Counted from the first letter of the stretch, positions 1-8,736 are shown. The stretch: DNA of 64,000 bases from Vibrio fortis (GCF_024347475.1 NZ_AP025488.1:186001-250000); one strand, 5' to 3'. The notes: generated by a model from the sequence alone, not told the origin. A program made the numbers and translations.

Positions 1-1
1 T

Positions 2-976
2 GGTGTGCTATTTGTCGGGATGAGCTTCTACAAGGTTCGTCAATGGATCATAGAGAGCATTCCAGAGAGTTTACGCTACTCCATGACCGCAGGTGTCGGG
101 CTATTCTTAGGGCTTATTGGTCTCAAAACTGCAGGTATTGTCGTCGAAAACCCAGCAACTTTGGTCTCATTAGGTGACTTTACCAAGCCAGAAGCATTGC
201 TTGCTGCTATCGCCTTTCTAATTATCGCAGTACTGAGTGAGCGCAAAGTGTTTGGTGCCGTACTGATTGGTATTTTGAGCGTCACGCTTATCGGCATGAT
301 GTTAGGTCTAGTGCAATACAACGGCTTCTTCGCAGCGCCACCAAGTTTAGCGCCAACCTTTATGGCAATGGACATCGCTGGCGCACTGAACGTGTCTATG
401 ATCAGCGTTATCTTAGCCTTCCTTTTTGTCAACATGTTCGACACCGCGGGTACATTAATGGGTGTTGCGGAGCGTGCGCATCTAACTAACCCAGAAACGG
501 GCAAGATTGAAGGTTTGAGCAAGGCATTAAAGGCCGACAGTATTTCGAGTGTTGCCGGAGCTTGTGTGGGTTGTCCTCCTGTAACCAGTTACGTTGAGAG
601 TGCAGCCGGTGTTGCGGCAGGTGCTCGTACAGGCCTTTCTGCAATTGTGGTTGGCGCGCTATTCCTAGCCGCAATTTTCCTATCACCACTTGCTGGTATG
701 ATTCCAGCGTATGCGACTTCAGGTGCGCTAATCTACGTAGCGTTTGTGATGATGAGCAGCATGCAGCACGTTGACTGGAAAGACTTCACCAACGGTGCAC
801 CAGCAGCCATCACCGCTTTGATGATGCCGCTCACTTTCTCAATCGCGAATGGTATTGCGCTTGGCTTTATCACTTACACGGTATTAAAGCTGGCAACAGG
901 TAAGACGAAAGATGTCTCTATCTCTATGTATTTCTTAGCGGCTATCTTCATCGCTAAATTGGTGTTCATTGGCTAA
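2..976 (+). CDS. NCS2-family purine permease (AzgA/GhxP type), 5'-truncated
   Basis: This is an inner-membrane proton symporter for purine bases (hypoxanthine, guanine or adenine in characterised AzgA-group members). The reading frame is open through the left window edge, so the N terminus is missing; family members are about 430-450 residues and roughly 325 remain. The visible part is almost entirely hydrophobic helices and carries the family motif FVNMFDTAGTLMGVA, then the CVGCPPVTSYVESAAG stretch, which matches the conserved substrate-site region of AzgA/GhxP proteins. It lies upstream of a second NCS2 permease and an 8-oxoguanine deaminase, which supports a role in purine uptake. A hairpin after the stop suggests it ends its own transcript. 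Which purine is carried cannot be read from the sequence. Confidence 0.88.
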   Translation, partial: GVLFVGMSFYKVRQWIIESIPESLRYSMTAGVGLFLGLIGLKTAGIVVENPATLVSLGDFTKPEALLAAIAFLIIAVLSERKVFGAVLIGILSVTLIGMMLGLVQYNGFFAAPPSLAPTFMAMDIAGALNVSMISVILAFLFVNMFDTAGTLMGVAERAHLTNPETGKIEGLSKALKADSISSVAGACVGCPPVTSYVESAAGVAAGARTGLSAIVVGALFLAAIFLSPLAGMIPAYATSGALIYVAFVMMSSMQHVDWKDFTNGAPAAITALMMPLTFSIANGIALGFITYTVLKLATGKTKDVSISMYFLAAIFIAKLVFIG

Positions 977-1015
977 GTGACTGTTTATTAGTTAACCGCC
1001 ATTGAGTCACACACC

Positions 1016-1066
1016 ATGAGCGCTTGGTTTATCCATCAATCAAGCCAGGCGCTCATATCACTTTTT
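1016..1066 (+). terminator. Hairpin terminator after purine permease
   Basis: ATGAGCGC at 1016-1023 pairs with GCGCTCAT at 1049-1056, with extra pairing inside (CTTGG/CCAGG), and a short T run follows at 1061-1065. It sits 40 bases after the permease stop. Confidence 0.6.
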
Positions 1067-1204
1067 AAGAAAGCTAATTGTACGGCGCCAATAGCGTGTC
1101 TATGCGCTTGTCGTGCACCTTTTTTATGACCCTACGCAGTTTGTAGAAGTCATTGTTTGACTGTCATTCGCTTGTGCACATAAACACAAACAGAGGAATA
1201 TCAA

Positions 1205-2641
1205 ATGAAACTTCTGTATACCCTAAATGAAAGACCGCCTCATGGGCTTACCCTCCTACTTGCACTACAACATATGCTTGCCTCTATTGGTGGGATCGTT
1301 GCAGTACCATTGATTGTTGGCGCATCCATTGGTTTGCCCAACACTGAAATCGTCTCACTTATTAATGCAGCCTTATTGGCATCGGGAATTGTCACCGTCG
1401 CGCAGTGTCTCGGTTTCGGCCCAATTGGTATCCGCTTACCGGTGGTGATGGGCTCTAGCTTCGCCTTCCTCGGCGTAGCAATCTCGATTGGTAATGAAGG
1501 TGGCGTGAGCGCAATTATGGGCTCAGCATTGATCGGATCATTCGTAGTGATTGCGGCCAGTTTTTACATGGATAAGGTGAGGAAACTGTTTCCTACCGTA
1601 GTAAGTGGTGTCGTAGTGACCTTGATCGGCTTAACCATTTTACCGGTTGCCATGAACTGGGTCGGAGACTCTCCAGCCAATAGTGAACAATTCGCCACAC
1701 TCCCGAAACTCTTTCTCGCGCTGGTCTCTTTAGGGATTGTGGTTTGTGTCTCTGTCTACTGTAGAGGCGCTGTCGCTGCATCGGCCATCGTGATCGGGCT
1801 TGCTGGCGGCTACATAGTGGCGCTATCACTTGGCATGGTAAACCTCGACCAAATTAGCTCTGCAGCTTGGATTGGCGGCCCCGAGCCATTCAAGTATGGC
1901 TTCACATTCTCAATGAGTGCCATTATTAGCATGAGCTTGGTGTACATCGTCGTGATTGCTGAAGCGACGGGCGATTTCATGGCACTTGGCAATAACTGCC
2001 AAACCCAAGTCAGCGGTAAAGATCTAAAACGCGGCCTATTAGGCGATGGCCTCGGTAGCACACTTTCCTCTGTTTTAACCGCAATGCCGTTGGCATCATT
2101 CAGCCAAAATGTCGGCATTGTCGGTATCACTGGAGTTGCGAGTCGCTATGTGGTTGCGGCAACGGGCGGCTTACTTATCCTCGGTGGTCTATTCCCAAAA
2201 CTCGCCGCTATTGCCGTTACTATCCCTAAGCCAGTATTAGGTGGTGTCGGCTTTGTGATGTTCGGAATGATTGCTTACGCAGGTATTCGCATGCTGATAA
2301 AGGCGGCGGACACCAAACGAAACGCCCTTGTGATTTGTGTTGGTCTTGCTTCTGGGCTAGCGGTCACGTTCGAACCAAGGCTGCTACAACACTTACCTCA
2401 TGATTTAGCCAACTTCCTACACTCAGGCATTACTACCGGCACCATCATGACCGTACTGCTTAATCTAATTTTGCCGAAGTCATCAAAAGCAGAAGAGCAA
2501 GAAGCGCTAGCAGAGAGCCAAGCTCAAGTTCAATTAGAAATCCAAGAACAAGCAGAAATGCACGAGCAGGTAGAACGAGAAGAACACGCTGAACTGCAGC
2601 AAAAAGAACAAACCGAGACAACGGAAGTAAAAGCAAACTAA
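1205..2641 (+). CDS. NCS2 uracil/xanthine/urate permease with charged C-terminal tail
   Basis: An inner-membrane nucleobase symporter of the NCS2 xanthine/urate branch (XanQ, UacT, UapA). Residues that define this branch are visible: QHMLA in the first helix, AEATGD in helix 8, GDGLGS in helix 9, and the NCS2 signature QNVGIVGITGVASRYV in helix 10. At 478 residues it is slightly long because of a tail from about residue 430 that is very rich in Glu and Gln (for example EEQEALAESQAQVQLE) and should be cytoplasmic. The start has an AGAGGA ribosome site 7 bases upstream. The next gene is 8-oxoguanine deaminase, whose product is urate, so urate, xanthine or an oxidised purine are plausible substrates; this is inference. 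Confidence 0.9.
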   Translation: MKLLYTLNERPPHGLTLLLALQHMLASIGGIVAVPLIVGASIGLPNTEIVSLINAALLASGIVTVAQCLGFGPIGIRLPVVMGSSFAFLGVAISIGNEGGVSAIMGSALIGSFVVIAASFYMDKVRKLFPTVVSGVVVTLIGLTILPVAMNWVGDSPANSEQFATLPKLFLALVSLGIVVCVSVYCRGAVAASAIVIGLAGGYIVALSLGMVNLDQISSAAWIGGPEPFKYGFTFSMSAIISMSLVYIVVIAEATGDFMALGNNCQTQVSGKDLKRGLLGDGLGSTLSSVLTAMPLASFSQNVGIVGITGVASRYVVAATGGLLILGGLFPKLAAIAVTIPKPVLGGVGFVMFGMIAYAGIRMLIKAADTKRNALVICVGLASGLAVTFEPRLLQHLPHDLANFLHSGITTGTIMTVLLNLILPKSSKAEEQEALAESQAQVQLEIQEQAEMHEQVEREEHAELQQKEQTETTEVKAN

Positions 2642-2833
2642 AGCGCTTAATCTGGCTAGCGACTTAAGGCTTAACGACTCAAATAGATAATGAGTAAGTG
2701 TGCACTCACATTACTTAAACAGAATACTGCAGTGTGTTGAATCAATACACTGCTTTATCACCCTTATCACTAACAATACAAAACCAAAGACCCTCTTCCC
2801 TGAAAAGGCTGAGATGGCTAAGGACTATTATGA

Positions 2834-4195
2834 ATGGAAACCATCTGGATTAAGAATCCACTCGCAATCTACACTGGCTCACAAGCTGATGCCGAAGGCG
2901 GGATTGTCATTCAAGGCAATAAAATCATTGAACTGGTAGGTAAACACAAAGAGCCTACCTTACCTGTCGATTATAGCGTTGATGCCTCACGTCATGTTGT
3001 CACCCCGGGGCTTATTAATGCCCACCATCACTTCTATCAAACCCTTACTCGTGCCTATCCAGGCGCGCTGAATAAAGAGCTGTTCCATTGGCTGCAAAGC
3101 CTCTACCCAGTTTGGGCAAACCTTGATGCTGAGATGATGAGCCTAGCAACGGAACTCGCGCTCGTTGAGCTCATGATGTCGGGCTGCACCACCGCATCCG
3201 ATCACCATTATCTACTCCCCAATGGGCTTGAACATGCAATTGATCTGCAAGTCGAAGCCGCCGAGAAGCTCGGTGTTAGGGCTATCTTTACCCGAGGTTC
3301 GATGAGTCTAGGAGAAGATGAAGGTGGACTTCCGCCAAGACACACCATTCAGACCGAACAAGCCATCATCGACGATAGCGAGCGCCTGATTCGTGACTAC
3401 CACCAGCGAGATGAAGGCGCGATGGTTCAAATCGCTCTCGCCCCTTGCTCACCATTTTCGGTCACCACTGACTTGATGAAAGAGACTGCTAAGATCAGTG
3501 AGCGTGAAAACGTAATGATGCACACTCACCTCTGCGAAACCCTCGATGAAGAGGATTTTTGTATTGAGAAGTTTGGTCTACGTCCTGTTGATTATCTCGA
3601 AGACGTTGGCTGGCTCAATGATCGAACATGGCTAGCTCATGGTATCCACTTCAACCCTGAAGAGATAAAACGCTTAGGGACGGCTGGCGTCGGTATTAGC
3701 CATTGCCCTACGTCGAATATGATGCTCGCTTCTGGCATCTGCAAAAACAACGACCTTGAAGCTGCAGGCGTAAAAGTGGGTCTCGGCGTTGATGGTTCAG
3801 CGTCCAATGATGGCTCCAACATGATTGCCGAAGTACGCATGGCAATGTATCTGCAAAGGCTGCAGTACGGCTCTGCCAATGTCTCGCATTTTGATGCACT
3901 GCGCTGGGCAACATCCGGTTCCGCACGTGCGATGGGACGCTCTGACATCGGCACTATTGAGGTTGGTAAACAAGCCGATATCGCTATGTTCAAGCTTGAT
4001 GATATTCGTTTCTCTGGCAGTCATGATCCGCTCGCCGCACTGCTTTTGTGTGGTGCCCAGCAAGCAGATAAAGTCATGGTAGCCGGACAATGGAGAGTGA
4101 ATGATGGTACGGTCATCGGTGTGGATATGGAACATCTAATGCACCGCCACCATGCTGCCGCAATGAAACTTGGTATGGCAATGAAAAACCACTAG
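2834..4195 (+). CDS. 8-oxoguanine deaminase
   Basis: A cytosolic metal-dependent amidohydrolase that would deaminate 8-oxoguanine to urate and ammonia (EC 3.5.4.32). The 453-residue length and the motifs match characterised bacterial 8-oxoguanine deaminases: the metal site NAHHHFYQTLTRAYPGA near residue 65, MHTHLCETLDEE near 235, LAHGIHF near 270, HCPTSNMMLASG near 295, and the metal aspartate in GVDGSASND near 320. The start at 2834 has AAGGA ten bases upstream; an overlapping ATG at 2830 is out of frame. Position directly after two nucleobase permeases suggests uptake and salvage or breakdown of oxidised purines. Chlorohydrolase or TrzN-like enzymes are the nearest alternatives but lack the ASND and tetra-His pattern seen here. 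Confidence 0.9.
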   Translation: METIWIKNPLAIYTGSQADAEGGIVIQGNKIIELVGKHKEPTLPVDYSVDASRHVVTPGLINAHHHFYQTLTRAYPGALNKELFHWLQSLYPVWANLDAEMMSLATELALVELMMSGCTTASDHHYLLPNGLEHAIDLQVEAAEKLGVRAIFTRGSMSLGEDEGGLPPRHTIQTEQAIIDDSERLIRDYHQRDEGAMVQIALAPCSPFSVTTDLMKETAKISERENVMMHTHLCETLDEEDFCIEKFGLRPVDYLEDVGWLNDRTWLAHGIHFNPEEIKRLGTAGVGISHCPTSNMMLASGICKNNDLEAAGVKVGLGVDGSASNDGSNMIAEVRMAMYLQRLQYGSANVSHFDALRWATSGSARAMGRSDIGTIEVGKQADIAMFKLDDIRFSGSHDPLAALLLCGAQQADKVMVAGQWRVNDGTVIGVDMEHLMHRHHAAAMKLGMAMKNH

Positions 4196-4202
4196 CGTTC
4201 AT

Positions 4203-4245
4203 CTTTGTCTATCACAGTCTGAGTAGATGACCGTGATAGACAAAG
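4203..4245 (+). terminator. 13-bp perfect stem-loop after 8-oxoguanine deaminase
   Basis: CTTTGTCTATCAC at 4203-4215 pairs perfectly with GTGATAGACAAAG at 4233-4245, loop 17 bases, beginning 7 bases after the deaminase stop. No T run follows, so it may terminate with a factor or protect the 3' end. Confidence 0.6.
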
Positions 4246-4574
4246 CGATACACATTTCACGCAAACATCTTTATCTTCTGCTTTGATTGCTCACCCTTTC
4301 CTGATGAAAGCTTCCCTCAACCATATCTTCATTTATATCTTTTTTGAATATTTCCTACTTTGAAAACGAAAACATAATAATAAACTAATAAAAAACAAAC
4401 TAATTTAATGAATACTAATTTACCTTTTAATTAATATAAAGCACGCGCATTATTTGGCACAGATCAAATTTAAAACGATCGTTCTAATTATATATTCATG
4501 AAATGAATCAACAGATTTGGTAATAACCACAAAACAATCGATAATTATAGATTTATCACTTAAAGCGACAATGC

Positions 4575-4591
4575 ATAGAATAAAATTCTAT
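4575..4591. promoter_or_regulatory. Inverted repeat ATAGAAT-N3-ATTCTAT, possible operator
   Basis: Perfect 7-bp arms around AAA in the AT-rich region 330 bases before the toxin-like gene. AT-rich DNA gives such repeats by chance fairly often, so this is weak. Confidence 0.3.
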
Positions 4592-4920
4592 TGAGGCCTT
4601 TATATGCCTAGCCTGAGAAGAAAAACAGAATAAATGACTTAAATATCACTTAAACCCATAGATCAACAAACGATCAATGTGAATTCAAATATGTGATCTG
4701 AATAGAACTTTTCATTATAAATCTGCTATAGATTGAGCGAATCTTATAAAAACAAAATTCACATTAGAGGAGGGAAATTTAAAAACCACATAATTACTAC
4801 AAGTAATAACAAATAAAAACTATTCAATAACACCTTATAAATATTTAAAAATACCAGAAAAGTGGTAGGGGTATTATTGTCTTTGAACAAATCTAATAAC
4901 AGATCAAGCAGGGTTAAAAA

Positions 4921-6159
4921 ATGAAAAAAATCACTAAGACACTTGTATTATCTTCGATTTCCATTGGGCTACTTTCCTCTTTTGCACTCACTTCTCAAGC
5001 AGCCTCAATTCAAATAAACCAAGCGTCGGTTGAACAAAATATACCTCAAGTGACCTACGAAACGATCATTGGTGAGAATGGTGTCTTTATCGATTTAGAT
5101 ACCGACAACTTTATTCTCAAACAACAAGAGTGGTACCAAATCCAAGCCTATGTAGAGGGTGCATTGGCGCTACCTGTAACTGAAGCGAGTATGAAATCTA
5201 CGCTCGGCATCCCCAATGATATCCCTTTCTCCAACTTCCAAGCACTCGTTGAACAGTACTCTAATATTCACGATACCGCCTTCTATTGGAAAAAAGACCT
5301 CTATCCAAGCATTGTTAACCTCTCATTAAGCTTGTCCAATTACGCACAAATCAAAGACTACATGCTTAAACCGTTAAGTAATGCGCTCAATGAAATGTTA
5401 GACAAAGCCTTCTCACCACTACCAGAAGACATTGAAGCTGTTGAGCGCAATAGAAAAATGGCGATTGCTTACCTAAAAAGCCTGCAAAATTTCTCTATGA
5501 GATACCAGCAAGAGGTGTCTGATGTAGGCGATAATTTACTGGAGTTTTCTGCCACATTAGACACTCAAAAGCTGCAATTGGATGTGTTGGAAGGCACACA
5601 TAACGGTTATCTGAGTGATGATGGCAGTGCGTTACAACAGAGAGTGAACGACATAAATGCTCGTATTGCTCAGCTGAATAAAGACTACACTCACTACGTT
5701 ACTGTCGCTTCAACTGCAGTCACTTATGCTTGGTTCCCGATGGTGGCAGTGCCTATTATGGGTGTATATGGCGACAAAGCAGAGAAGGCACGTAAGCTTC
5801 GTAATGAGCTACAAAAAGAGGTGGATGATCTTCAAGATCAATTAACTTACACTCAGAAAATATACAACTCTTACCATCGTTCATCAGAAAGCATCGATAT
5901 AATTTCTCAGCAGATTGAAAACGCAATTCCACATATTAATGAATTGAAGCTCAACTGGCAGAAAATGAATTCAGATTTCACCTCGTTGCTTGCTGCATTA
6001 GATGAAGCTCAGAATAATGCTGACATCATGAAAGATGATGCAATGCTTGGCGCAATAGGCGCTCTAGCCAATACATCGGTAGCCGAAATGAACTGGAATA
6101 ATATCAGTGAAAAAGCCAAGGCATTTGCAAATAACGCCTATATTCAGAAAATGGAATAG
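4921..6159 (+). CDS. Secreted alpha-xenorhabdolysin subunit A-like (XaxA/YaxA-type) alpha-helical pore-forming protein
   Basis: A 412-residue protein with a Sec signal peptide (MKKITK, hydrophobic core, SQA-A cleavage near residue 28) followed by an almost wholly helical body. A long amphipathic coiled-coil region (about residues 225-260) leads into the only hydrophobic segment, TAVTYAWFPMVAVPIMGVYG near 263-282, followed at once by DKAEKARKLRNELQKEV. That layout, helix then hydrophobic tip then G-x-KAE-x-xRK-x-N-x-L helix, is what I recall for XaxA/YaxA, the first component of a binary alpha-pore-forming cytotoxin; length also fits (XaxA is about 400). Characterised XaxA lacks a classical signal peptide, so the leader is unusual. 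The next gene, 129 bases on, would be the partner. HBL/NHE-like toxins are the alternative family. The match is by eye only. Confidence 0.6.
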   Translation: MKKITKTLVLSSISIGLLSSFALTSQAASIQINQASVEQNIPQVTYETIIGENGVFIDLDTDNFILKQQEWYQIQAYVEGALALPVTEASMKSTLGIPNDIPFSNFQALVEQYSNIHDTAFYWKKDLYPSIVNLSLSLSNYAQIKDYMLKPLSNALNEMLDKAFSPLPEDIEAVERNRKMAIAYLKSLQNFSMRYQQEVSDVGDNLLEFSATLDTQKLQLDVLEGTHNGYLSDDGSALQQRVNDINARIAQLNKDYTHYVTVASTAVTYAWFPMVAVPIMGVYGDKAEKARKLRNELQKEVDDLQDQLTYTQKIYNSYHRSSESIDIISQQIENAIPHINELKLNWQKMNSDFTSLLAALDEAQNNADIMKDDAMLGAIGALANTSVAEMNWNNISEKAKAFANNAYIQKME

Positions 6160-6212
6160 TCTACTTCCAGCTCGATAAAATAATAACCCTAATAAATTAA
6201 GCCAAATAATAG

Positions 6213-6242
6213 AGCCACGCCTTATAACAATAAGGTGCGGCT
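6213..6242 (+). other. Stem-loop between the two toxin-like genes
   Basis: AGCCACGCCTTAT (6213-6225) pairs with ATAAGGTGCGGCT (6230-6242) with one mismatch and one G-T pair around a 4-base loop. No T run follows, so it may be an attenuator or mRNA-stability element setting the ratio of the two proteins rather than a full terminator. Confidence 0.55.
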
Positions 6243-6288
6243 TCTGCTACCCAAAATTTGGTAATACTCATTTCGACAGGATTTTAAT

Positions 6289-8685
6289 ATGAGACTTCTA
6301 CCTATTGTTATTGCTCTTTCATTTTCTCAACAGGCTTTTGCTAGTGATTGGCTAGAGTTGAATAATTTACCAAACTCCACTGAATACCCAACATGGATTC
6401 AATCTGCCTATTCAGAGGTGGGCGTATTAACTCGATCTACATCAGACTTACATATCAACCTTAGTGATTGGATTGCACAGCAGAACCTTTACGTTACCAA
6501 ACCTTCAAAAATCGTCGTTTTTGCAGATACCATAGAGGTACCTGAGAACTTCAACTTAGTCGTCAATAATCAAAACATCCTCATTTTTGCACGCAAGATT
6601 GTTGGTCGAGGCACCCCGACATTTGTGCTTGGGCAACAAGGCTCTGCAGCATCCGTGTCTGTTATCGCGGGAGAGATCGAAACACCAATTAATGTATTGG
6701 CCTTCCAAAGTGATGGCAGTATCACCCGAGACGCCGTTTCAGGTGAAGAAGGCAATGGTACGTCTGTGGTATTGGCTGGTTCGCATTATCGAAGAACCAC
6801 TATCGACTCCAACATTACTGGGCAAATGAAACTGGCATCCGATCCGTTTGCCGACATTGTTAATCGCTCTTTTGATATGGCCGCCACGCTATTCGATACG
6901 AACCCCGAGCTTAGTCTCGATCTCATCAACTGGATTGAGCAAAGCTTGCGCCACGCTGGTTCCGTTGTTGAGGATGACCCGATTCTTTCAGATCTGTACC
7001 TGCAAACCGTCGCTTTCAAACAGTTCATTAGCTTCAGCACCAAAGAGAGCAATTACGTCCCATATCTCGACAAAGTTTTATACCAAGACAAGTATGAGGC
7101 GTATCTGAACGCCATGATCGCCTATCAAACACAATGGGATATTATTCAAGACAGAAATACCGTTATTGAGGACAAGATTGAAGCAGCTAAGTTAGCGCTC
7201 GCTAACATTGAGGACGTTCTTAGAGCTCAAAGCTCGATCATCACGCAAACTCAGTCCAACATAGATAAAATCGGTGATAGCCTGACCGAAATCGACGCTC
7301 AATACAAAGCACAAGAGCTTGTTACCCTTGATGCCAGAACCACCTACCTAGTGGGGGTAGAGAATTGGAAAACGCAACAACAACTCAATGCCGCTTTAGC
7401 GATATTCAAGGCGATAGCGGAAATCGGAAGTGCGGTCAGTGGTGTGTTCACAGGCAATCTTTCTGGAGTGAATGACTTAACCGAGCAGCTAGCAAAAACA
7501 CCTGAAGCACTGGAAAAGGCAAAGAACCTCGTTACCAACATTAAATCTGTCACTGGTATTATTGATAGTGTGACCAAAACGATTTCTGGTATTTCACAGC
7601 TGACTAACGATGTTAAGTCTGCCATCAAATTCCAAAAAGTATCGGAAGCGATGGACAGCTTTAACTTTAATATCCCAACACTCAATGAGAGTAATCTTGC
7701 ATGGGATCTGATGATCACAGAGATTCGCAGCAATCTCAGATATGCTGATAGCTTAGGTATTAAAGGCGCAAGGCAGTATCTGTTAGAGCTTGAGAAACAA
7801 GTCCTACTCGGCAAAGCCATCAACATCACTCAGCTTAACTTTGCCCATGAGCAAGTAAAACTGGTTGACCTGCTATTAACCAATAATGTCACTGTCAATC
7901 AACAGCAACGACTGAACGCAGCCATTGATGGTTATCAGCTAGACAGTGCTGGCTTTGAATCCGTTGAACGTGAACTTTCTAGAGTTTTAATGCACTTCAA
8001 GCGTCCGATGTACGTTGCTCTATCGAACTACGTTCAAGCATACGAATACTGGGCATTGAAACCAAGCGAGATCACCCCTTCTCTGAACAAGAGCTACCTA
8101 GACTATCAATTTGACTTGGCCTCTATCGAAAGTGAGTATGTGAATGCTCTATCTTCATTCCAGCCTGCGCCACAAGACTTCACTATTGATAATTACACCA
8201 TCTCTAGCCCAGAGCAGTTGGAAAGCTTTGCCAATACAGGGGAATTGAACTTCACGATTCCACTAGAGCAAGTTCAACTCTGTTCATTTGACCGCGTTAG
8301 GCTCTCTACCGTTCGAGTGTTCCTTGAAGGTGAAAACTTACCTTACGGCAAGCAACTTAACTTGCGAGTTTCCAGTTCTGGTGCCTATGCTGACCGATAT
8401 GAGAATCAGGACTACCAGTTCAGCTCTAACCCTGTGTCGCGCGCATTCTACTACCGCCTTGATGATCCAACCACCAATGACGTAAGCATCATCACTGATG
8501 GCTCTGTGGCGAATAAGTTTGAGTACGCGTATTTCCAACCAACGCCATTCTCTTCTTGGAATGTCACGCTCAACAACTTTGATAAAACCGACCAAGCCAA
8601 CAACCATTACCTTAAAGATGTCGAACAGATTCGTGTCGAGTTCCTTGGTAGTGGTATCCCCAATGGCAACAGTTGTTCTCATTAA
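6289..8685 (+). CDS. Secreted 798-residue helical protein with Tc-toxin-like C-terminal domain; probable toxin partner
   Basis: A signal peptide (residues 1-18, ending QAFAS) is followed by a beta-rich region to about 170 (stretches such as PSKIVVFADTIEVPENFNL and NQNILIFARKIVG look like stacked short strands). The middle, about 190-640, is nearly all helix, with a coiled coil around 280-340 and hydrophobic patches near 364-385 (AALAIFKAIAEIGSAVSGVF) and 405-440 that could insert in a membrane. The last 150 residues are beta-rich; GELNFTIPLEQ then FDRVRLSTVRVFLEGENLP recall the C-terminal TcB-binding part of Tc-toxin TcA subunits. I do not recognise the whole protein. It is much longer than XaxB (about 350 residues), yet it takes the place of the second component after an XaxA-like gene. 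Toxin function is inference; a host-binding or adhesive protein is the alternative. Confidence 0.45.
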   Translation: MRLLPIVIALSFSQQAFASDWLELNNLPNSTEYPTWIQSAYSEVGVLTRSTSDLHINLSDWIAQQNLYVTKPSKIVVFADTIEVPENFNLVVNNQNILIFARKIVGRGTPTFVLGQQGSAASVSVIAGEIETPINVLAFQSDGSITRDAVSGEEGNGTSVVLAGSHYRRTTIDSNITGQMKLASDPFADIVNRSFDMAATLFDTNPELSLDLINWIEQSLRHAGSVVEDDPILSDLYLQTVAFKQFISFSTKESNYVPYLDKVLYQDKYEAYLNAMIAYQTQWDIIQDRNTVIEDKIEAAKLALANIEDVLRAQSSIITQTQSNIDKIGDSLTEIDAQYKAQELVTLDARTTYLVGVENWKTQQQLNAALAIFKAIAEIGSAVSGVFTGNLSGVNDLTEQLAKTPEALEKAKNLVTNIKSVTGIIDSVTKTISGISQLTNDVKSAIKFQKVSEAMDSFNFNIPTLNESNLAWDLMITEIRSNLRYADSLGIKGARQYLLELEKQVLLGKAINITQLNFAHEQVKLVDLLLTNNVTVNQQQRLNAAIDGYQLDSAGFESVERELSRVLMHFKRPMYVALSNYVQAYEYWALKPSEITPSLNKSYLDYQFDLASIESEYVNALSSFQPAPQDFTIDNYTISSPEQLESFANTGELNFTIPLEQVQLCSFDRVRLSTVRVFLEGENLPYGKQLNLRVSSSGAYADRYENQDYQFSSNPVSRAFYYRLDDPTTNDVSIITDGSVANKFEYAYFQPTPFSSWNVTLNNFDKTDQANNHYLKDVEQIRVEFLGSGIPNGNSCSH

Positions 8686-8736
8686 AGACAGCCTGTTTTT
8701 GACCAGAAAAACTTAGGTTCTCACAGGAGAGCACAC

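Larger units (their letters stand above)
4196..4920. other. 725-bp AT-rich non-coding region upstream of the toxin-like pair
   Basis: No open frame of useful length is present on either strand. After the 4203-4245 stem-loop the sequence becomes strikingly AT-rich from about 4320 to 4920. It contains a 7+7 inverted repeat with 3-base spacer (ATAGAAT-AAA-ATTCTAT, 4575-4591), two copies of TATCACTTAAA (4554-4564 and 4644-4654), and an isolated strong ribosome-site-like GAGGAGGG at 4767-4774 with no start codon behind it. Such AT-rich upstream DNA is typical of H-NS-silenced, horizontally acquired genes; that reading is inference. Confidence 0.6.

Noticed and set aside
2700..2939. 79-codon frame overlapping the 8-oxoguanine deaminase start
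   Set aside because: Out of frame with the clear deaminase, no family resemblance, no good ribosome site.
4767..4774. Strong ribosome-binding sequence suggesting a small gene upstream of the toxin-like pair
   Set aside because: No ATG, GTG or TTG with an open frame follows within usable distance.
7344..7829. 161-codon minus-strand frame inside the 798-residue gene
   Set aside because: It lies entirely inside a longer gene with a signal peptide and good start; its translation has no domain features and no ribosome site.
6289..8685. Interpretation as a filamentous haemagglutinin or autotransporter adhesin
   Set aside because: No C-terminal barrel, no long run of beta-helix repeats and a mainly helical core; it ends in a soluble-looking beta domain.
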